From assembly GCF_900447045.1 (NCBI RefSeq), contig NZ_UAWH01000005.1, positions 620,001-684,000 of the forward strand: a DNA stretch of 64,000 nt, read 5' to 3'. Origin of the DNA: Clostridium paraputrificum (lineage in GTDB: Bacteria; Bacillota; Clostridia; Clostridiales; Clostridiaceae). Positions 53,938 through 62,673 of this stretch are shown here, piece after piece; within the stretch, counting starts at the first letter, position 1; each line of letters begins with the position of its first letter. The notes beneath the pieces were generated by a model. The model was not told the origin of the DNA and did not search any database. It saw nothing but the letters and a program-made list of their open reading frames with translations. The translations under genes and the position numbers were made by a program.

Positions 53938-54484
53938 GGAAAAAATAAAAGAAGGTGTAAAACTTATATTGGAAGCTATTGGAGAAGATACTAACAGAGA
54001 AGGTCTTATAGAAACTCCAGATAGAATAGCTAGGATGTATGAAGAAATATTTTCAGGAATAAATGCCACAGCAGAGGAACACTTAAAGAAGACTTTTGAA
54101 GTTGATAGAGATGACCTGGTTTTAGAGAAAGACATAACATTTTATTCAATGTGTGAGCATCATTTAGTTCCTTTCTATGGTAAGGCTCATATTGCATATA
54201 TACCAAAGGGCAGAGTGGCCGGGCTTTCAAAGCTTGCAAGAACAGTAGAAACTTATGCTAAAAAACCTCAGCTTCAAGAAAAGTTAACTTCAGAAGTAGC
54301 TGATGCTTTAATGAAGTACTTAAATGCAGAAGGGGTTATGGTAGTTATTGAGGCAGAGCATATGTGTATGACCATGAGAGGGGTTAAGAAGCCAGGTACT
54401 AGAACTTTTACAACTACTTATAGAGGATGCTTTGAGGAAAACTATAATCTTAGAAGAGAAGTTTTAGATTTAATTCAAAGATAG
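53927..54484 (+). CDS. folE: GTP cyclohydrolase I
   Basis: Converts GTP to 7,8-dihydroneopterin triphosphate and formate, the first step of the pterin branch. A 185-residue zinc enzyme of type IA: zinc Cys and His in [20 protein letters not shown], core [13 protein letters not shown], and [18 protein letters not shown] with the second zinc Cys and catalytic His. Starts inside pabC. The next gene begins 14 bp later. Confidence 0.96.
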   Translation: MVDKEKIKEGVKLILEAIGEDTNREGLIETPDRIARMYEEIFSGINATAEEHLKKTFEVDRDDLVLEKDITFYSMCEHHLVPFYGKAHIAYIPKGRVAGLSKLARTVETYAKKPQLQEKLTSEVADALMKYLNAEGVMVVIEAEHMCMTMRGVKKPGTRTFTTTYRGCFEENYNLRREVLDLIQR

Positions 54485-54498
54485 GAGATTTAAAGACT

Positions 54499-54972
54499 TT
54501 GGATAAGGTTAATGAGATATTAAATAATAAAGATTACAAGGTTTATTTAGAGGAACTTAGTGAGCTAGAAAAGGAAAGAGTATTTTGTAATCATACCATA
54601 GAGCATTTTTTGGATGTTTCAAGAATTGCGTACATAAGAGTTTTAGAAGAGGGGCTTAAGTATTCTAAAGAGGTTATTTATGCAATTGGGTTATTACATG
54701 ATATTGGAAGAGTTTTAGAGTATAAAGAAGAAATTCCACACCATGAAGGTAGTGTTATAATAGCTAAAGATATTTTAAAGGAAACTAGCTTTACAAAAGA
54801 GGAGAAGAATGAAATTTTAAAAGGAATAGAGAATCATAGAAAAGATAGTGTTGATGAGTTATCTAGAATTATATATGAAAGCGACAAGCTGTCTAGAAAT
54901 TGTTTTTCGTGTAAATCTGAAAAAGATTGTTATTGGAGTAAAGAGAAAAAGAACTTTAAAATAAAGTATTAG
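54499..54972 (+). CDS. HD-domain phosphohydrolase in the folate operon
   Basis: A 157-residue HD-superfamily protein. Likely metal ligands are H36 (in NHTIEHFLDV), H67-D68 (in GLLHDIGRV) and D129 (in YESDKLSRN), with H81-H82 in IPHHEGS also available. The C-terminal tail has three cysteines, C135, C138 and C144, suggesting a small metal-binding or redox appendage. TTG start, 10 bases after ATAGGAGA. It sits between folE and folP, 14 and 18 bp from them, so it belongs to the operon. HD proteins hydrolyse phosphate esters. Dihydroneopterin triphosphate dephosphorylation is the only folate step with no enzyme in this cluster, so that role is possible but unproven. Confidence 0.85.
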   Translation: MDKVNEILNNKDYKVYLEELSELEKERVFCNHTIEHFLDVSRIAYIRVLEEGLKYSKEVIYAIGLLHDIGRVLEYKEEIPHHEGSVIIAKDILKETSFTKEEKNEILKGIENHRKDSVDELSRIIYESDKLSRNCFSCKSEKDCYWSKEKKNFKIKY

Positions 54973-54990
54973 AGAAAGGTATGAGGAAAA

Positions 54991-55800
54991 ATGAAAATAG
55001 GAAATAAGGAATTTAACTTAGGTGAAAGAACTTATGTAATGGGAATTTTAAATGTTACACCTGATTCATTTTCAGATGGAGGGAAATTTAATGAGGTTGA
55101 ACTTGCAGTAAAGCATGCAGAAGAACTTATTAGAGATGGAGCTGACATAATAGATATAGGTGGAGAATCTACAAGACCTAACTTTGCACCAGTAGGGGTT
55201 GAAGAAGAAATAAATAGAGTTGTGCCAATAATTAAAGCTATTAAGGAAAAGTTTGATATTATAATTTCTATAGATACATATAAGGCTAGAACTGCTGAAG
55301 AAGCAATAAAGGCAGGGGCAGACATTATTAATGATGTATGGGGATTTAAAAAAGATAAGGAAATGGCAAAGGTTGCTGCAAAGTACAATGTTCAATGTAT
55401 CTTAATGCATAATAGGGAAGATAAACCTTATACTAATTTAATGAATGACATAATTATGGATTTAGCTGAAAGTATAGATATTGCACTTGAAGCAGGTGTA
55501 AAGAGAGAGAACATAATATTAGATCCAGGAATAGGCTTTGCTAAGACTTATGAAGAAAATCTAATTGTTATGAATAACTTAGAAAAGATAAAGAATTTAG
55601 GGCTACCAGTATTACTTGGAACATCAAGAAAGTCTATGATAGGATTAACTTTAAATTTACCTGTTACAGAAAGAGTTGAGGGAACAGTTGCAACTACTGT
55701 AATTGGAATAATGAAAGGTTGTGAATTTGTAAGAGTTCATGATGTTTTAGAGAATAAAAGGGCTTGTGTTATGACTGATGCAATACTTAAAGCGAAATAA
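54991..55800 (+). CDS. folP: Dihydropteroate synthase
   Basis: Joins p-aminobenzoate to hydroxymethyl-dihydropterin diphosphate; target of sulfonamides. A 269-residue TIM barrel with MGILNVTPDSFSDGGK, ADIIDIGGESTRPNFAPV, SIDTYKARTAEEAI, INDVWGF, ILDPGIGFAKT, LLGTSRKSMIG and the C-terminal RVHDV. All expected substrate-binding loops are present. It begins 18 bp after the HD gene and ends 10 bp before folBK. Confidence 0.96.
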   Translation: MKIGNKEFNLGERTYVMGILNVTPDSFSDGGKFNEVELAVKHAEELIRDGADIIDIGGESTRPNFAPVGVEEEINRVVPIIKAIKEKFDIIISIDTYKARTAEEAIKAGADIINDVWGFKKDKEMAKVAAKYNVQCILMHNREDKPYTNLMNDIIMDLAESIDIALEAGVKRENIILDPGIGFAKTYEENLIVMNNLEKIKNLGLPVLLGTSRKSMIGLTLNLPVTERVEGTVATTVIGIMKGCEFVRVHDVLENKRACVMTDAILKAK

Positions 55801-55810
55801 GGTGTATAGA

Positions 55811-56635
55811 ATGGATAAGATATATTTAAAAAACGTTGAGATATTTGCTAATCATGGGGTTTTTAAAGAAGAAAAAACTTTAGGGCAAAAGTTTATTTTA
55901 GATTTAGAATTAACTTTGAGTTTAGAAGAAGCAGGAAGAACTGGGGATTTAACTAGGTCAGTTCACTATGGTGAGCTTTGCCATGGTATAGAAAAAGAAT
56001 TTGTGAAGGAATCGTATGATCTTATAGAAACAGCGGCGCAAAAGGTAGCAGAGTTTACTTTGTATAATTATCCCTTAGTTAAAGAGGTTAAGGTAACTTT
56101 AAAAAAACCTTGGGCACCAATAGGAAGACATTTAGATTATGCAGCAGTACAGATTGAAAGAGGATGGCATGAAGCATATCTTTCAATAGGAAGCAATATT
56201 GGAAATAAGGAAGAAAACTTACATAGAGCAATAGAGTTAATAAATTCTTATAAGGAAATAGAGGTTGAAAAGGTATCTTCTTTCTTAGTAACAGAGCCTT
56301 GGGGCTACTTAGATCAAGAGAAATTTGTAAATGCTGCTTTAAAACTTAAGACAATTCTTTCACCACAGGAACTTATGAAGGTTCTATTAGATATAGAACA
56401 GGAAATGAAGAGAGAAAGAATAATTAAGTGGGGCCCAAGAATCATAGATTTAGATATTATTTTCTATGATAATTTAGTGTTAGAAGATGAGTTGGTTACA
56501 GTTCCACATCCAAGAATGGAAGAAAGAGAATTTGTATTAAAACCTCTTAGTGAAATATGTGGTAATAAAGTACATCCACTTCTTAAAAAGAGAGTATTTA
56601 GATTATTAGAGGATATAGAAAAAGAAAACTGCTAG
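55811..56635 (+). CDS. folBK: Fused dihydroneopterin aldolase / HPPK
   Basis: One 274-residue chain with two consecutive folate enzymes. Residues 1-118 are FolB, which cleaves dihydroneopterin: IFANHGVFKEEKTLGQKF, YDLIETAAQKVAEF and VKVTLKKPWAPIG. Residues about 122-274 are FolK, which pyrophosphorylates hydroxymethyl-dihydropterin: AYLSIGSNIGNKEENL, LVTEPWGYLDQEKFVNAA, KWGPRIIDLDIIFYDN and VPHPRMEEREFVLKPL. ATG 55811 follows AAGGTG; the longer frame from 55778 overlaps folP and lacks a site. It closes the operon, with the stop codon's surroundings forming the terminator. Confidence 0.95.
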   Translation: MDKIYLKNVEIFANHGVFKEEKTLGQKFILDLELTLSLEEAGRTGDLTRSVHYGELCHGIEKEFVKESYDLIETAAQKVAEFTLYNYPLVKEVKVTLKKPWAPIGRHLDYAAVQIERGWHEAYLSIGSNIGNKEENLHRAIELINSYKEIEVEKVSSFLVTEPWGYLDQEKFVNAALKLKTILSPQELMKVLLDIEQEMKRERIIKWGPRIIDLDIIFYDNLVLEDELVTVPHPRMEEREFVLKPLSEICGNKVHPLLKKRVFRLLEDIEKENC

Positions 56636-56656
56636 AATAGGCAGTTTTCTTTTTTG
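56624..56656. terminator. Bidirectional terminator, folBK / levR-type gene
   Basis: GAAAACTGC and GCAGTTTTC (9-bp perfect stem) with an 8-base loop containing the folBK stop. T6 follows on the plus strand and a T-rich run on the minus strand, so it serves both convergent operons. Confidence 0.9.
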
Positions 56657-56678
56657 ATGTAGATATAACTATAATTTT

Positions 56679-59510
56679 TTATGTTGTAGCTTGTTTATAA
56701 GCATCTTTTACTATTTCACATATATAGTAAAGTTCATTTGTTGGGATTGTTATATTCAAGTTATCAGTTAATTCTTCTAGCGCCCTGTTTGTTACGTTTA
56801 CATACTTTTCATTATTTATAATATAGCTAGACATTTCTTCTTGAGGGGTTAAAATAAAGTCTTTAAGAAAAATTCTTTCTATAGCACAGGATAAATGAAT
56901 AAAGATTTTTGTTATGCTAGAGTTTGTTAATACAATTTCTAAATTCTTTTCGATAGCATTTATAAAGTTAAAGACAAGTGGTTTTATCTTGTATGCTGAG
57001 AATATAGTTAAATACTTGTCTACAGCATCACAAGTAATATTTATTGCTATATCTTTTGTTAAGGTTGTAACTATTTTATTTTCAGTATTTTTATTTTGTA
57101 CTCCTATTAAAGAAAGAAGTTTATTAACACCATTATGCAATACGATATCCTCCAAAGATATAAATGGAATATCGTTTGTATCTGGGTTTATACTACCTAC
57201 AATAGCTATTGTTTTCTTATCAATAGATGTTCGATGTATTATGTCTCTAAGTTGAGTCTTACTTTCTAAATTTAAAGGAATTATTTCTATATCATAAATA
57301 TTATTATCTTTTAATATATTCTTTAAGTTGTAATGAAGGTAGTTTGCCACGCCTTCACCTGAATTACAAACAGTATATATTAACCTCTTTTTATTTATTG
57401 AAAGGTGGTTCTCTATTTTTTTATTAAAGCTATAAGAAAGTTTGTTATTCATTCCTATTAAATCATGAAGAATATCATCCATATCACTCTTTAAAAATAT
57501 GGACTTCCGAATAGCTTCGATAACTAATAATATATTAGTTGAATTAACAGTTACAATATTTATTCCAGTTTTCTCTTTTATGACTTCATCAAGAGTAGTT
57601 AGTGACCCCATATCAGCAAATAAAATTAATCCTCTTTTAAAGGTTCCTGGTTTTAATTTTTCTAAGAATAGAGGTAATATCTTACTTGCATCCTCAGTAA
57701 GAGGCATATCAATAGCTAAAGCAAAATTAATGCTAAGTAAGTCGTTAGCAACATCTGCTATATTACTAGCTAAAGAGTCTCCATGGGCGGCTATCATAAT
57801 ACCTACAGAATCAAAATTTTCTTTAGATTTTAAGGAATCTATTATAATCATTAGATTGTTAAGTTCTTCAGTTGGACAGTATATATTAAATTTAACTTCA
57901 AGAGTTTTAACAATCTTTTTGCAAACTGATTGAATTTCTAAAGGTATATCCAATAAGTCTGTAGTTTTAGAAATTTGTTTAGTATCACTATTGTAGTCTT
58001 TTAAATTTTTAAGATATAAAGCAAGTGCTGCATATGAACTTCTATCAATTACAAGATTTAAATCATCATATAAAATATCAGATAGAGTGGATATTATTTC
58101 TGATGTTTCATCATCTAAAAAATCTGGATACATTTTTTGTAATGTAAGATTTTTTGCAATTAGTTGGGTATAATCAGAAAAAGTTTTCTTAATATCTACA
58201 TTATCCTTTCCTAAGATGTTTAATTGATTATTATAGAATTTTACAAAGTCATATGTTGGTGTGGGAGCCGTTTTAAAGATTTGGCTTCCAGGTGAAAATT
58301 TATATTCATTTTTATCTAAAAGAAGTTCAACTTTTTGTCTAGTTGAGATTTCTATGTTAGATAGAGTGTTGTTAGTATAAAGTGGCAATGAATCTTTGGT
58401 TATATGAACTTTATCTAAGTTGTTGAGTCTACTATCTAAATATGATCTAGCAACGGATAGTTGAATGTCACTTGCTAGTTGACCGATATTTCCATGAGGA
58501 TTATATAGCATTAAGTCTGATAAACAGTTTTTATCAACATGTATAGGCATATTTATTTTTTTAGACTCAGCACTATATAAATTGTTAACTAGCATTAGTT
58601 TTTCACTTAAGGTTCTCTCTTTAAGACTAGGAATTCTTATTGATGATGGTATTCTCCTTAGGAATGTAGTAAGCAACATAGAGTTAGGATTTTCTGTCGT
58701 AGCTGCTATTATTAGGACCTTAGCAGTTCTCTCAGAGGAAGTTTCTCCAAGTCTTCTAAATTTTTGTTTATCAATATATAAGAAGAGCATTTCTTGCCCC
58801 TCTGGAGGAAGTCTATGGATTTCATCTAAAAATAAAACCCCACCATCAGCTTCTTCTATTAACCCTTTTTTGTCAGTATCTGCGCCAGTATATGCTCCTT
58901 TAACAGTACCAAATAATTGAGCAACTAATAGATTTGGATTATTAGCATAGTCGGCACAGTTAAATACCACAAAAGAGGAGTTTTTGCTAAACACATTATT
59001 TTGTACACCATACTCATACATGATTTCGGCAAATAGACTTTTACCAACACCAGACTCTCCAAGAAGTATAGTATGAAGTCCATTAGGATAAAGTATTGAT
59101 GATTTACCTAACTTTACTATACCTGCTAAACTATGATTTGAACCTATTAATTTGTTAAAAGGATCTAAGTTATTAGTATTACTAACTTCTTTCTCATTTG
59201 AATAATCTAAAATTGGAACTAAATCTGCTAAAGAAGAGCATTCTAGACATTGGTCTTCTAAAAGGATTTGAAATATATTCTCAAAGCGCTCTCTGTCAAA
59301 ATACTTAGTTGGTTTTCCTTTGATTTTTATAAGTAAACCATCTTTATAAAGTTTATTCAAATCTGAAGAGGCATTATTTCTAAGTATACTAAGTTTTTCA
59401 ACTATATCTAAAGAGGAAATTCCTAAAGTTGGATTTTCTTTTATATCATTAATAGTAACGTTTTCACAAAAAGCCTCAATATGATTTTTTATGACATCAA
59501 TTCTTAACAC
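56679..59510 (-). CDS. LevR-type sigma-54-dependent PTS regulator
   Basis: A 943-residue activator that works with RNA polymerase carrying sigma-54. N-terminal winged-helix region (about 1-90), then an AAA+ domain: Walker A GESGVGKS at 151-158, the sigma-54 contact loop GAYTGA at 205-210 and Walker B GGVLFLDE at 223-230. Next come a PRD-type domain (about 410-530), an EIIA-Man-like domain (SVGIMIAAHGDSLASNIADV), an EIIB-like domain (LIYTVCNSGEGVANYL) and a C-terminal PRD. PTS phosphorylation of such domains usually couples activity to transport and HPr state. The GTG start follows AGGAGGT, which overlaps the stop of the upstream anSME gene. Its obvious target is the divergent PTS operon with a -24/-12 promoter. 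Confidence 0.92.
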   Translation of the reverse strand: MLRIDVIKNHIEAFCENVTINDIKENPTLGISSLDIVEKLSILRNNASSDLNKLYKDGLLIKIKGKPTKYFDRERFENIFQILLEDQCLECSSLADLVPILDYSNEKEVSNTNNLDPFNKLIGSNHSLAGIVKLGKSSILYPNGLHTILLGESGVGKSLFAEIMYEYGVQNNVFSKNSSFVVFNCADYANNPNLLVAQLFGTVKGAYTGADTDKKGLIEEADGGVLFLDEIHRLPPEGQEMLFLYIDKQKFRRLGETSSERTAKVLIIAATTENPNSMLLTTFLRRIPSSIRIPSLKERTLSEKLMLVNNLYSAESKKINMPIHVDKNCLSDLMLYNPHGNIGQLASDIQLSVARSYLDSRLNNLDKVHITKDSLPLYTNNTLSNIEISTRQKVELLLDKNEYKFSPGSQIFKTAPTPTYDFVKFYNNQLNILGKDNVDIKKTFSDYTQLIAKNLTLQKMYPDFLDDETSEIISTLSDILYDDLNLVIDRSSYAALALYLKNLKDYNSDTKQISKTTDLLDIPLEIQSVCKKIVKTLEVKFNIYCPTEELNNLMIIIDSLKSKENFDSVGIMIAAHGDSLASNIADVANDLLSINFALAIDMPLTEDASKILPLFLEKLKPGTFKRGLILFADMGSLTTLDEVIKEKTGINIVTVNSTNILLVIEAIRKSIFLKSDMDDILHDLIGMNNKLSYSFNKKIENHLSINKKRLIYTVCNSGEGVANYLHYNLKNILKDNNIYDIEIIPLNLESKTQLRDIIHRTSIDKKTIAIVGSINPDTNDIPFISLEDIVLHNGVNKLLSLIGVQNKNTENKIVTTLTKDIAINITCDAVDKYLTIFSAYKIKPLVFNFINAIEKNLEIVLTNSSITKIFIHLSCAIERIFLKDFILTPQEEMSSYIINNEKYVNVTNRALEELTDNLNITIPTNELYYICEIVKDAYKQATT

Positions 59511-59516
59511 CCTAAT

Positions 59517-60644
59517 CTACCTCCTAAAAGAAGAATTCTTAATTATAAGTGATAGATGTCTAAATTTATCTAAGGAATATGAATAGAAGTTATAGTAAGC
59601 TTCACAGAAATAATTAAGATTATCATTTTGGTTCTCTCTGTGACGTCTACAACCACCTCGACAAATTAACATATATTTGCAGGATTTGCATTTAGTACTT
59701 ATTTCGGTGGATTCCTTTAAAAAGTTAATGGTTCCTTCATTTTTATGAATGTCGTCAAAGGAGTCTTTAAGTATGTTTCCAATATTGTAATTCTCGTAGG
59801 TATAAAAGTCACATGGATATACTGAACCATCACTTTCAATAATATGTTGACATGAGCATACTCCTCTCATATCACAAGCTTCGTAATCTTTATTTAAGAA
59901 TAGTCCTAATATATTATCAAATAATCTTATGCTTACATAATTATTGTTTAATGCATCCTTATACCATAGATCAAATGTTTTAATGAGAAATTCTTCATAC
60001 TCTTTAGGTGTAAGTGAATATTCTTCTAAAGTCATAGAAGTATTTTCTAAGGGTTCTAAACAAGGATTAAATTGAATGTATTTAAAGTTATTTTTTTTGT
60101 AGAAGTTATAAATGCCTTCAACTTTTTTACACAAAGCTGAGGTTATAACAGTAAGAATATTAAAGTCAACATCGTATTTTTTTAGTATAGTAATACCTTT
60201 ATTGACGCTATTAAAACTACCATTATTTTTATAATCAAGTCTGTTTAAATTATGAATATCCTTATTTCCATCTAGAGAAATACCAACAAGAAATTTATTT
60301 TCTTTTAAGAATTCCCCCCATTCATCATTCAGTAGTGTACCGTTTGTTTGAATTGAGAATGAGAAGCTTGTACTATTGGTTATTTCTTTAGTGTATTTGA
60401 TAAGCTCTTTATAAAATTCTAGGCCCACAAGAGTAGATTCTCCTCCTTGAAAACCTATAGAACAATGACCACCATTACAATAGTCAGTAGCTTTTAAAAC
60501 GATTTCTTTAAGAGTAGAAAGTGGCATAAAGCCATAGTCTTTTATATCTCTTGCATCAGCAATAGAGTGATAGAAACAGTATTTACACTTTAAGTTACAT
60601 TTACTAGATGACGGTTTTATCATTAAGCTTAAATTTCTTTTCAT
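59517..60644 (-). CDS. Anaerobic sulfatase-maturating radical SAM enzyme
   Basis: Converts an active-site Cys or Ser of sulfatases to formylglycine without oxygen. A 375-residue protein very similar in its motifs to the C. perfringens enzyme as I recall it. It has the radical SAM triad C16, C20 and C23 in CNLKCKYCFYHS, GFQGGES, SIQTNGTLL, FLVGISLDGNKDIHNLNR and SDGSVYPCDFY. The C-terminal SPASM-type cysteines for two auxiliary clusters are in CSCQHI, CKSCKYMLICRGGCRRHR and FCEAYY. Its start is 16 bp after the TauE-like gene, and the LevR-type gene begins 6 bp after its stop. Quinohemoprotein or peptide maturases share this fold, but the match to anSME is close. No sulfatase gene lies in the window. 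Confidence 0.9.
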   Translation of the reverse strand: MKRNLSLMIKPSSSKCNLKCKYCFYHSIADARDIKDYGFMPLSTLKEIVLKATDYCNGGHCSIGFQGGESTLVGLEFYKELIKYTKEITNSTSFSFSIQTNGTLLNDEWGEFLKENKFLVGISLDGNKDIHNLNRLDYKNNGSFNSVNKGITILKKYDVDFNILTVITSALCKKVEGIYNFYKKNNFKYIQFNPCLEPLENTSMTLEEYSLTPKEYEEFLIKTFDLWYKDALNNNYVSIRLFDNILGLFLNKDYEACDMRGVCSCQHIIESDGSVYPCDFYTYENYNIGNILKDSFDDIHKNEGTINFLKESTEISTKCKSCKYMLICRGGCRRHRENQNDNLNYFCEAYYNFYSYSLDKFRHLSLIIKNSSFRR

Positions 60645-60660
60645 TTTTTAACCTCCCATA

Positions 60661-61440
60661 TTAAATAAATACTGAAAGAATATTATAGAAATTTAATATA
60701 ATTAATGCTATTAATACTACGTTAAATACTTTTAGAATGGTTTCGCTTGAATATAGCTTATTAAGCCTAGAACCTATTATTCCTCCTAGGATTCCACCCA
60801 CAACCATAAATGGTAGCATACTTAAGTCAAATCCACTGAAACCAGAAGAAGTTGCAACGGTTACTAGCTTTGAAGCCTGAGAAAATAATATAGTTATTAT
60901 TGAATTAACAGCTGCCTCCTTTGTATTCATTGAGAAGAATATTGTAAGAACACAAACATTTATTGGTCCTCCTCCTATGCTTAAGAAAGATGCTATTGCT
61001 CCTAAAAGCAACCCTATTGCTATACATGCTAAAGAATTTTCTATATGGTAGCTTTTAAATTTGTCTTTATTATTCATGTATATGTATACAAGAATTAGTA
61101 GTGTAGCTAGTACAAAGTTTTGTATTATTGTAACTGTTATTGGTTGCATTAAGGTTAAAATGAACTTTACTAGTTTTTCTCCTATAAGACCTCCAAAGAT
61201 TGAACCTATACCAATAAGCACAGTTTTTCTTACTTCAATTTTGAATTTATAACGTATTTGCTTGATTATGGAAACTATAGCCATAGAAAAAACAGTGAAT
61301 GACGATAATACACTTATTGTTGATAAGTTATAGTCGCCTAAGAAATCTAGAATGGGTTTTATTATTACCCCGCCACCAAGACCTGCCATTGAACCTAGGG
61401 TCGTAGCCCCTAAAGCAATAAATAAGTAAAGTAAATTCAT
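60661..61440 (-). CDS. TSUP (TauE/SafE) family membrane permease
   Basis: A 259-residue membrane protein with about eight helices in two repeats. The glycine-rich motifs of the family are present twice: ALGATTLGSMAGLGGGVIIKP in the first half and LLGAIASFLSIGGGPINV in the second. TSUP proteins move sulfite, sulfate, sulfoacetate or related organosulfur anions. Start is ATG 61440 preceded by GGAGG; the longer frame to 61515 would begin inside the promoter region. It is the first gene of the operon with the sulfatase-maturating enzyme and LevR-type regulator, so exporting sulfate or sulfite released by sulfatases is a sensible role (inference). Confidence 0.9.
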   Translation of the reverse strand: MNLLYLFIALGATTLGSMAGLGGGVIIKPILDFLGDYNLSTISVLSSFTVFSMAIVSIIKQIRYKFKIEVRKTVLIGIGSIFGGLIGEKLVKFILTLMQPITVTIIQNFVLATLLILVYIYMNNKDKFKSYHIENSLACIAIGLLLGAIASFLSIGGGPINVCVLTIFFSMNTKEAAVNSIITILFSQASKLVTVATSSGFSGFDLSMLPFMVVGGILGGIIGSRLNKLYSSETILKVFNVVLIALIILNFYNILSVFI

Positions 61441-61486
61441 TTGTTTTTCCTCCAATTCTAACTTTTGTAAAAAACCTATACTATCT

Positions 61487-61515
61487 ATATTAATTTCAAT
61501 TTCTATAATTTTCAA
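61487..61515 (-). promoter_or_regulatory. Promoter of the TSUP-anSME-levR operon
   Basis: On the minus strand TTGAAA (complement of 61510-61515), 17 bp, TAATAT (complement of 61487-61492), about 47 bp before the ATG. Confidence 0.6.
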
Positions 61516-61565
61516 GCAGATTTCAAACTTATTAGAAAATAAAAAAAATACTATTTTATATGAAG

Positions 61566-61630
61566 AGTATTGGATTGATACTAATAAACAGTATTGTTTT
61601 TTTAAAAAGAGTATTAATGAGTATTATACT
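61566..61630 (+). promoter_or_regulatory. Candidate upstream activator sites for the LevR-type regulator
   Basis: AGTATT occurs at 61566, 61590, 61610 and 61620, with inverted partners (GATACT at 61577, ATACT at 61626). Spacings of 24, 20 and 10 bp place most copies on roughly the same DNA face, 50-100 bp before the -24 element, the usual place for enhancers of sigma-54 activators. Confidence 0.5.
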
Positions 61631-61667
61631 TGTTTGAAAACGTTATATACACTTGCAATACTGATTT

Positions 61668-61683
61668 TGGCACGGTACTTGCT
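61668..61683 (+). promoter_or_regulatory. Sigma-54 (-24/-12) promoter of the PTS operon
   Basis: TGGCACGGTACTTGCT matches the consensus TGGCAC-N5-TTGCW completely, with GG at 61669-61670 and GC at 61681-61682 spaced as required. It lies 32 bp before the EIIA gene. Confidence 0.93.
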
Positions 61684-61714
61684 TTAAATAAAGGCATAAG
61701 GAGGGAGTACATAA

Positions 61715-62146
61715 ATGAAAGAAATAGGAATCATATTAATAAGTCATGGGCATTTTGCAGAGTATGCAATGAAGAGTGCTGAAATGATAGTTGGGAAGCA
61801 AGAGAAGTATAAAATAGTTTCAGTTACTGATGATAAGGATTTAGAAAATGTTTTAGAGGAGCTTAGAGAAGCTTATAAAGAATTAAAAGATGAAAGAGAA
61901 ATAATTATTCTAGCAGATATATTTGGAGGGACTCCATGTAACGCTAGTTCAAGAATGATATTAGATGGATGCGATGTAGTAGTGTATACAGGATTTAATT
62001 TACCTGTTCTATTAGAACTATTATTAAACAGAGAGTTACCAACTGAAGCAATTAAAGAAAAGTTAGAAGAGGTTTATAAAGAAACATTTATAGATATAAA
62101 CAAGAAGTTATCAGTAAAAGAAGAAGAGGAAGAAATAGCTTTATAG
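61715..62146 (+). CDS. Mannose-family PTS EIIA component
   Basis: Cytosolic phosphocarrier that takes phosphate from HPr. A 143-residue EIIA-Man fold: ILISHGHFAEYAMKSAEMIVG with the phosphorylated His near position 10-12, VTDDKDLENVLEEL and the conserved LADIFGGTPCNASSRMI. It ends in an acidic tail. Separate EIIA and EIIB genes are the arrangement of many clostridial systems. AAGGAGGGA precedes the ATG. First gene under the sigma-54 promoter. Confidence 0.94.
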   Translation: MKEIGIILISHGHFAEYAMKSAEMIVGKQEKYKIVSVTDDKDLENVLEELREAYKELKDEREIIILADIFGGTPCNASSRMILDGCDVVVYTGFNLPVLLELLLNRELPTEAIKEKLEEVYKETFIDINKKLSVKEEEEEIAL

Positions 62147-62168
62147 AGAGTTTAAGTAGGAAATAAAA

Positions 62169-62639
62169 ATGGGTGTTAAATTAGTAAGAATTGATGACAG
62201 ATTAATACATGGACAAGTTTGTTCAACTTGGATTGGAGACTATGGCATAGAACAAGTCCTAATAATTAATGATAAGGTAAGCAAGGATCCAGTACAAAAA
62301 TCAGTAGTAGGACTTGCAGCTCCAGCAGGAGTAAGAGTTTTAGTATTTGGTGTAGATCAATTTATAGAAGTATTAAAGAAGAATCCAATAAAGAAGGATA
62401 CTTTGCTGTTATTTACAACATCAACAGATGTATTAAAAGTAGTAAATGGGGGATTAGAAATTCAAAAGGTAAATGCTGGAGGAATGAGATACAACGAAAC
62501 TAGAAAGAGACTTACAAAGTCAATTTCAGTAACCCCTGAAGAAGAAAGTGCATTTAAAGAACTTATGGATAAAGGCATTGAAGTATTTGTACAAATGGTA
62601 CCTAAAGATGACGTAGTATACATGAAGGATCTAATTTAA
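62169..62639 (+). CDS. Mannose-family PTS EIIB component
   Basis: Transfers phosphate from EIIA to the incoming sugar. A 156-residue protein; the phosphorylated His is in VRIDDRLIHGQVCSTWIG near residue 14. Further conserved parts are LLFTTSTDVLKVV and VNAGGMRYNETRKRLTKSISV. The family covers mannose, fructose, sorbose and N-acetylgalactosamine carriers; sequence alone does not tell which. It follows EIIA by 22 bp. Confidence 0.94.
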   Translation: MGVKLVRIDDRLIHGQVCSTWIGDYGIEQVLIINDKVSKDPVQKSVVGLAAPAGVRVLVFGVDQFIEVLKKNPIKKDTLLLFTTSTDVLKVVNGGLEIQKVNAGGMRYNETRKRLTKSISVTPEEESAFKELMDKGIEVFVQMVPKDDVVYMKDLI

Positions 62640-62673
62640 AATTTATAAATAAATTAATAAAGGAGAGGTTATT

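Noticed and set aside
57499-57933. A 144-codon plus-strand frame inside the LevR-type regulator gene
   Set aside because: No ribosome site, no domain, and it lies within a well-supported minus-strand gene with intact motifs.
61635-61648. CcpA-like cre site TGAAAACGTTATAT before the PTS operon
   Set aside because: The left half fits TGWAANCG but the last two positions of the consensus do not match, and no other confident cre was found for comparison.
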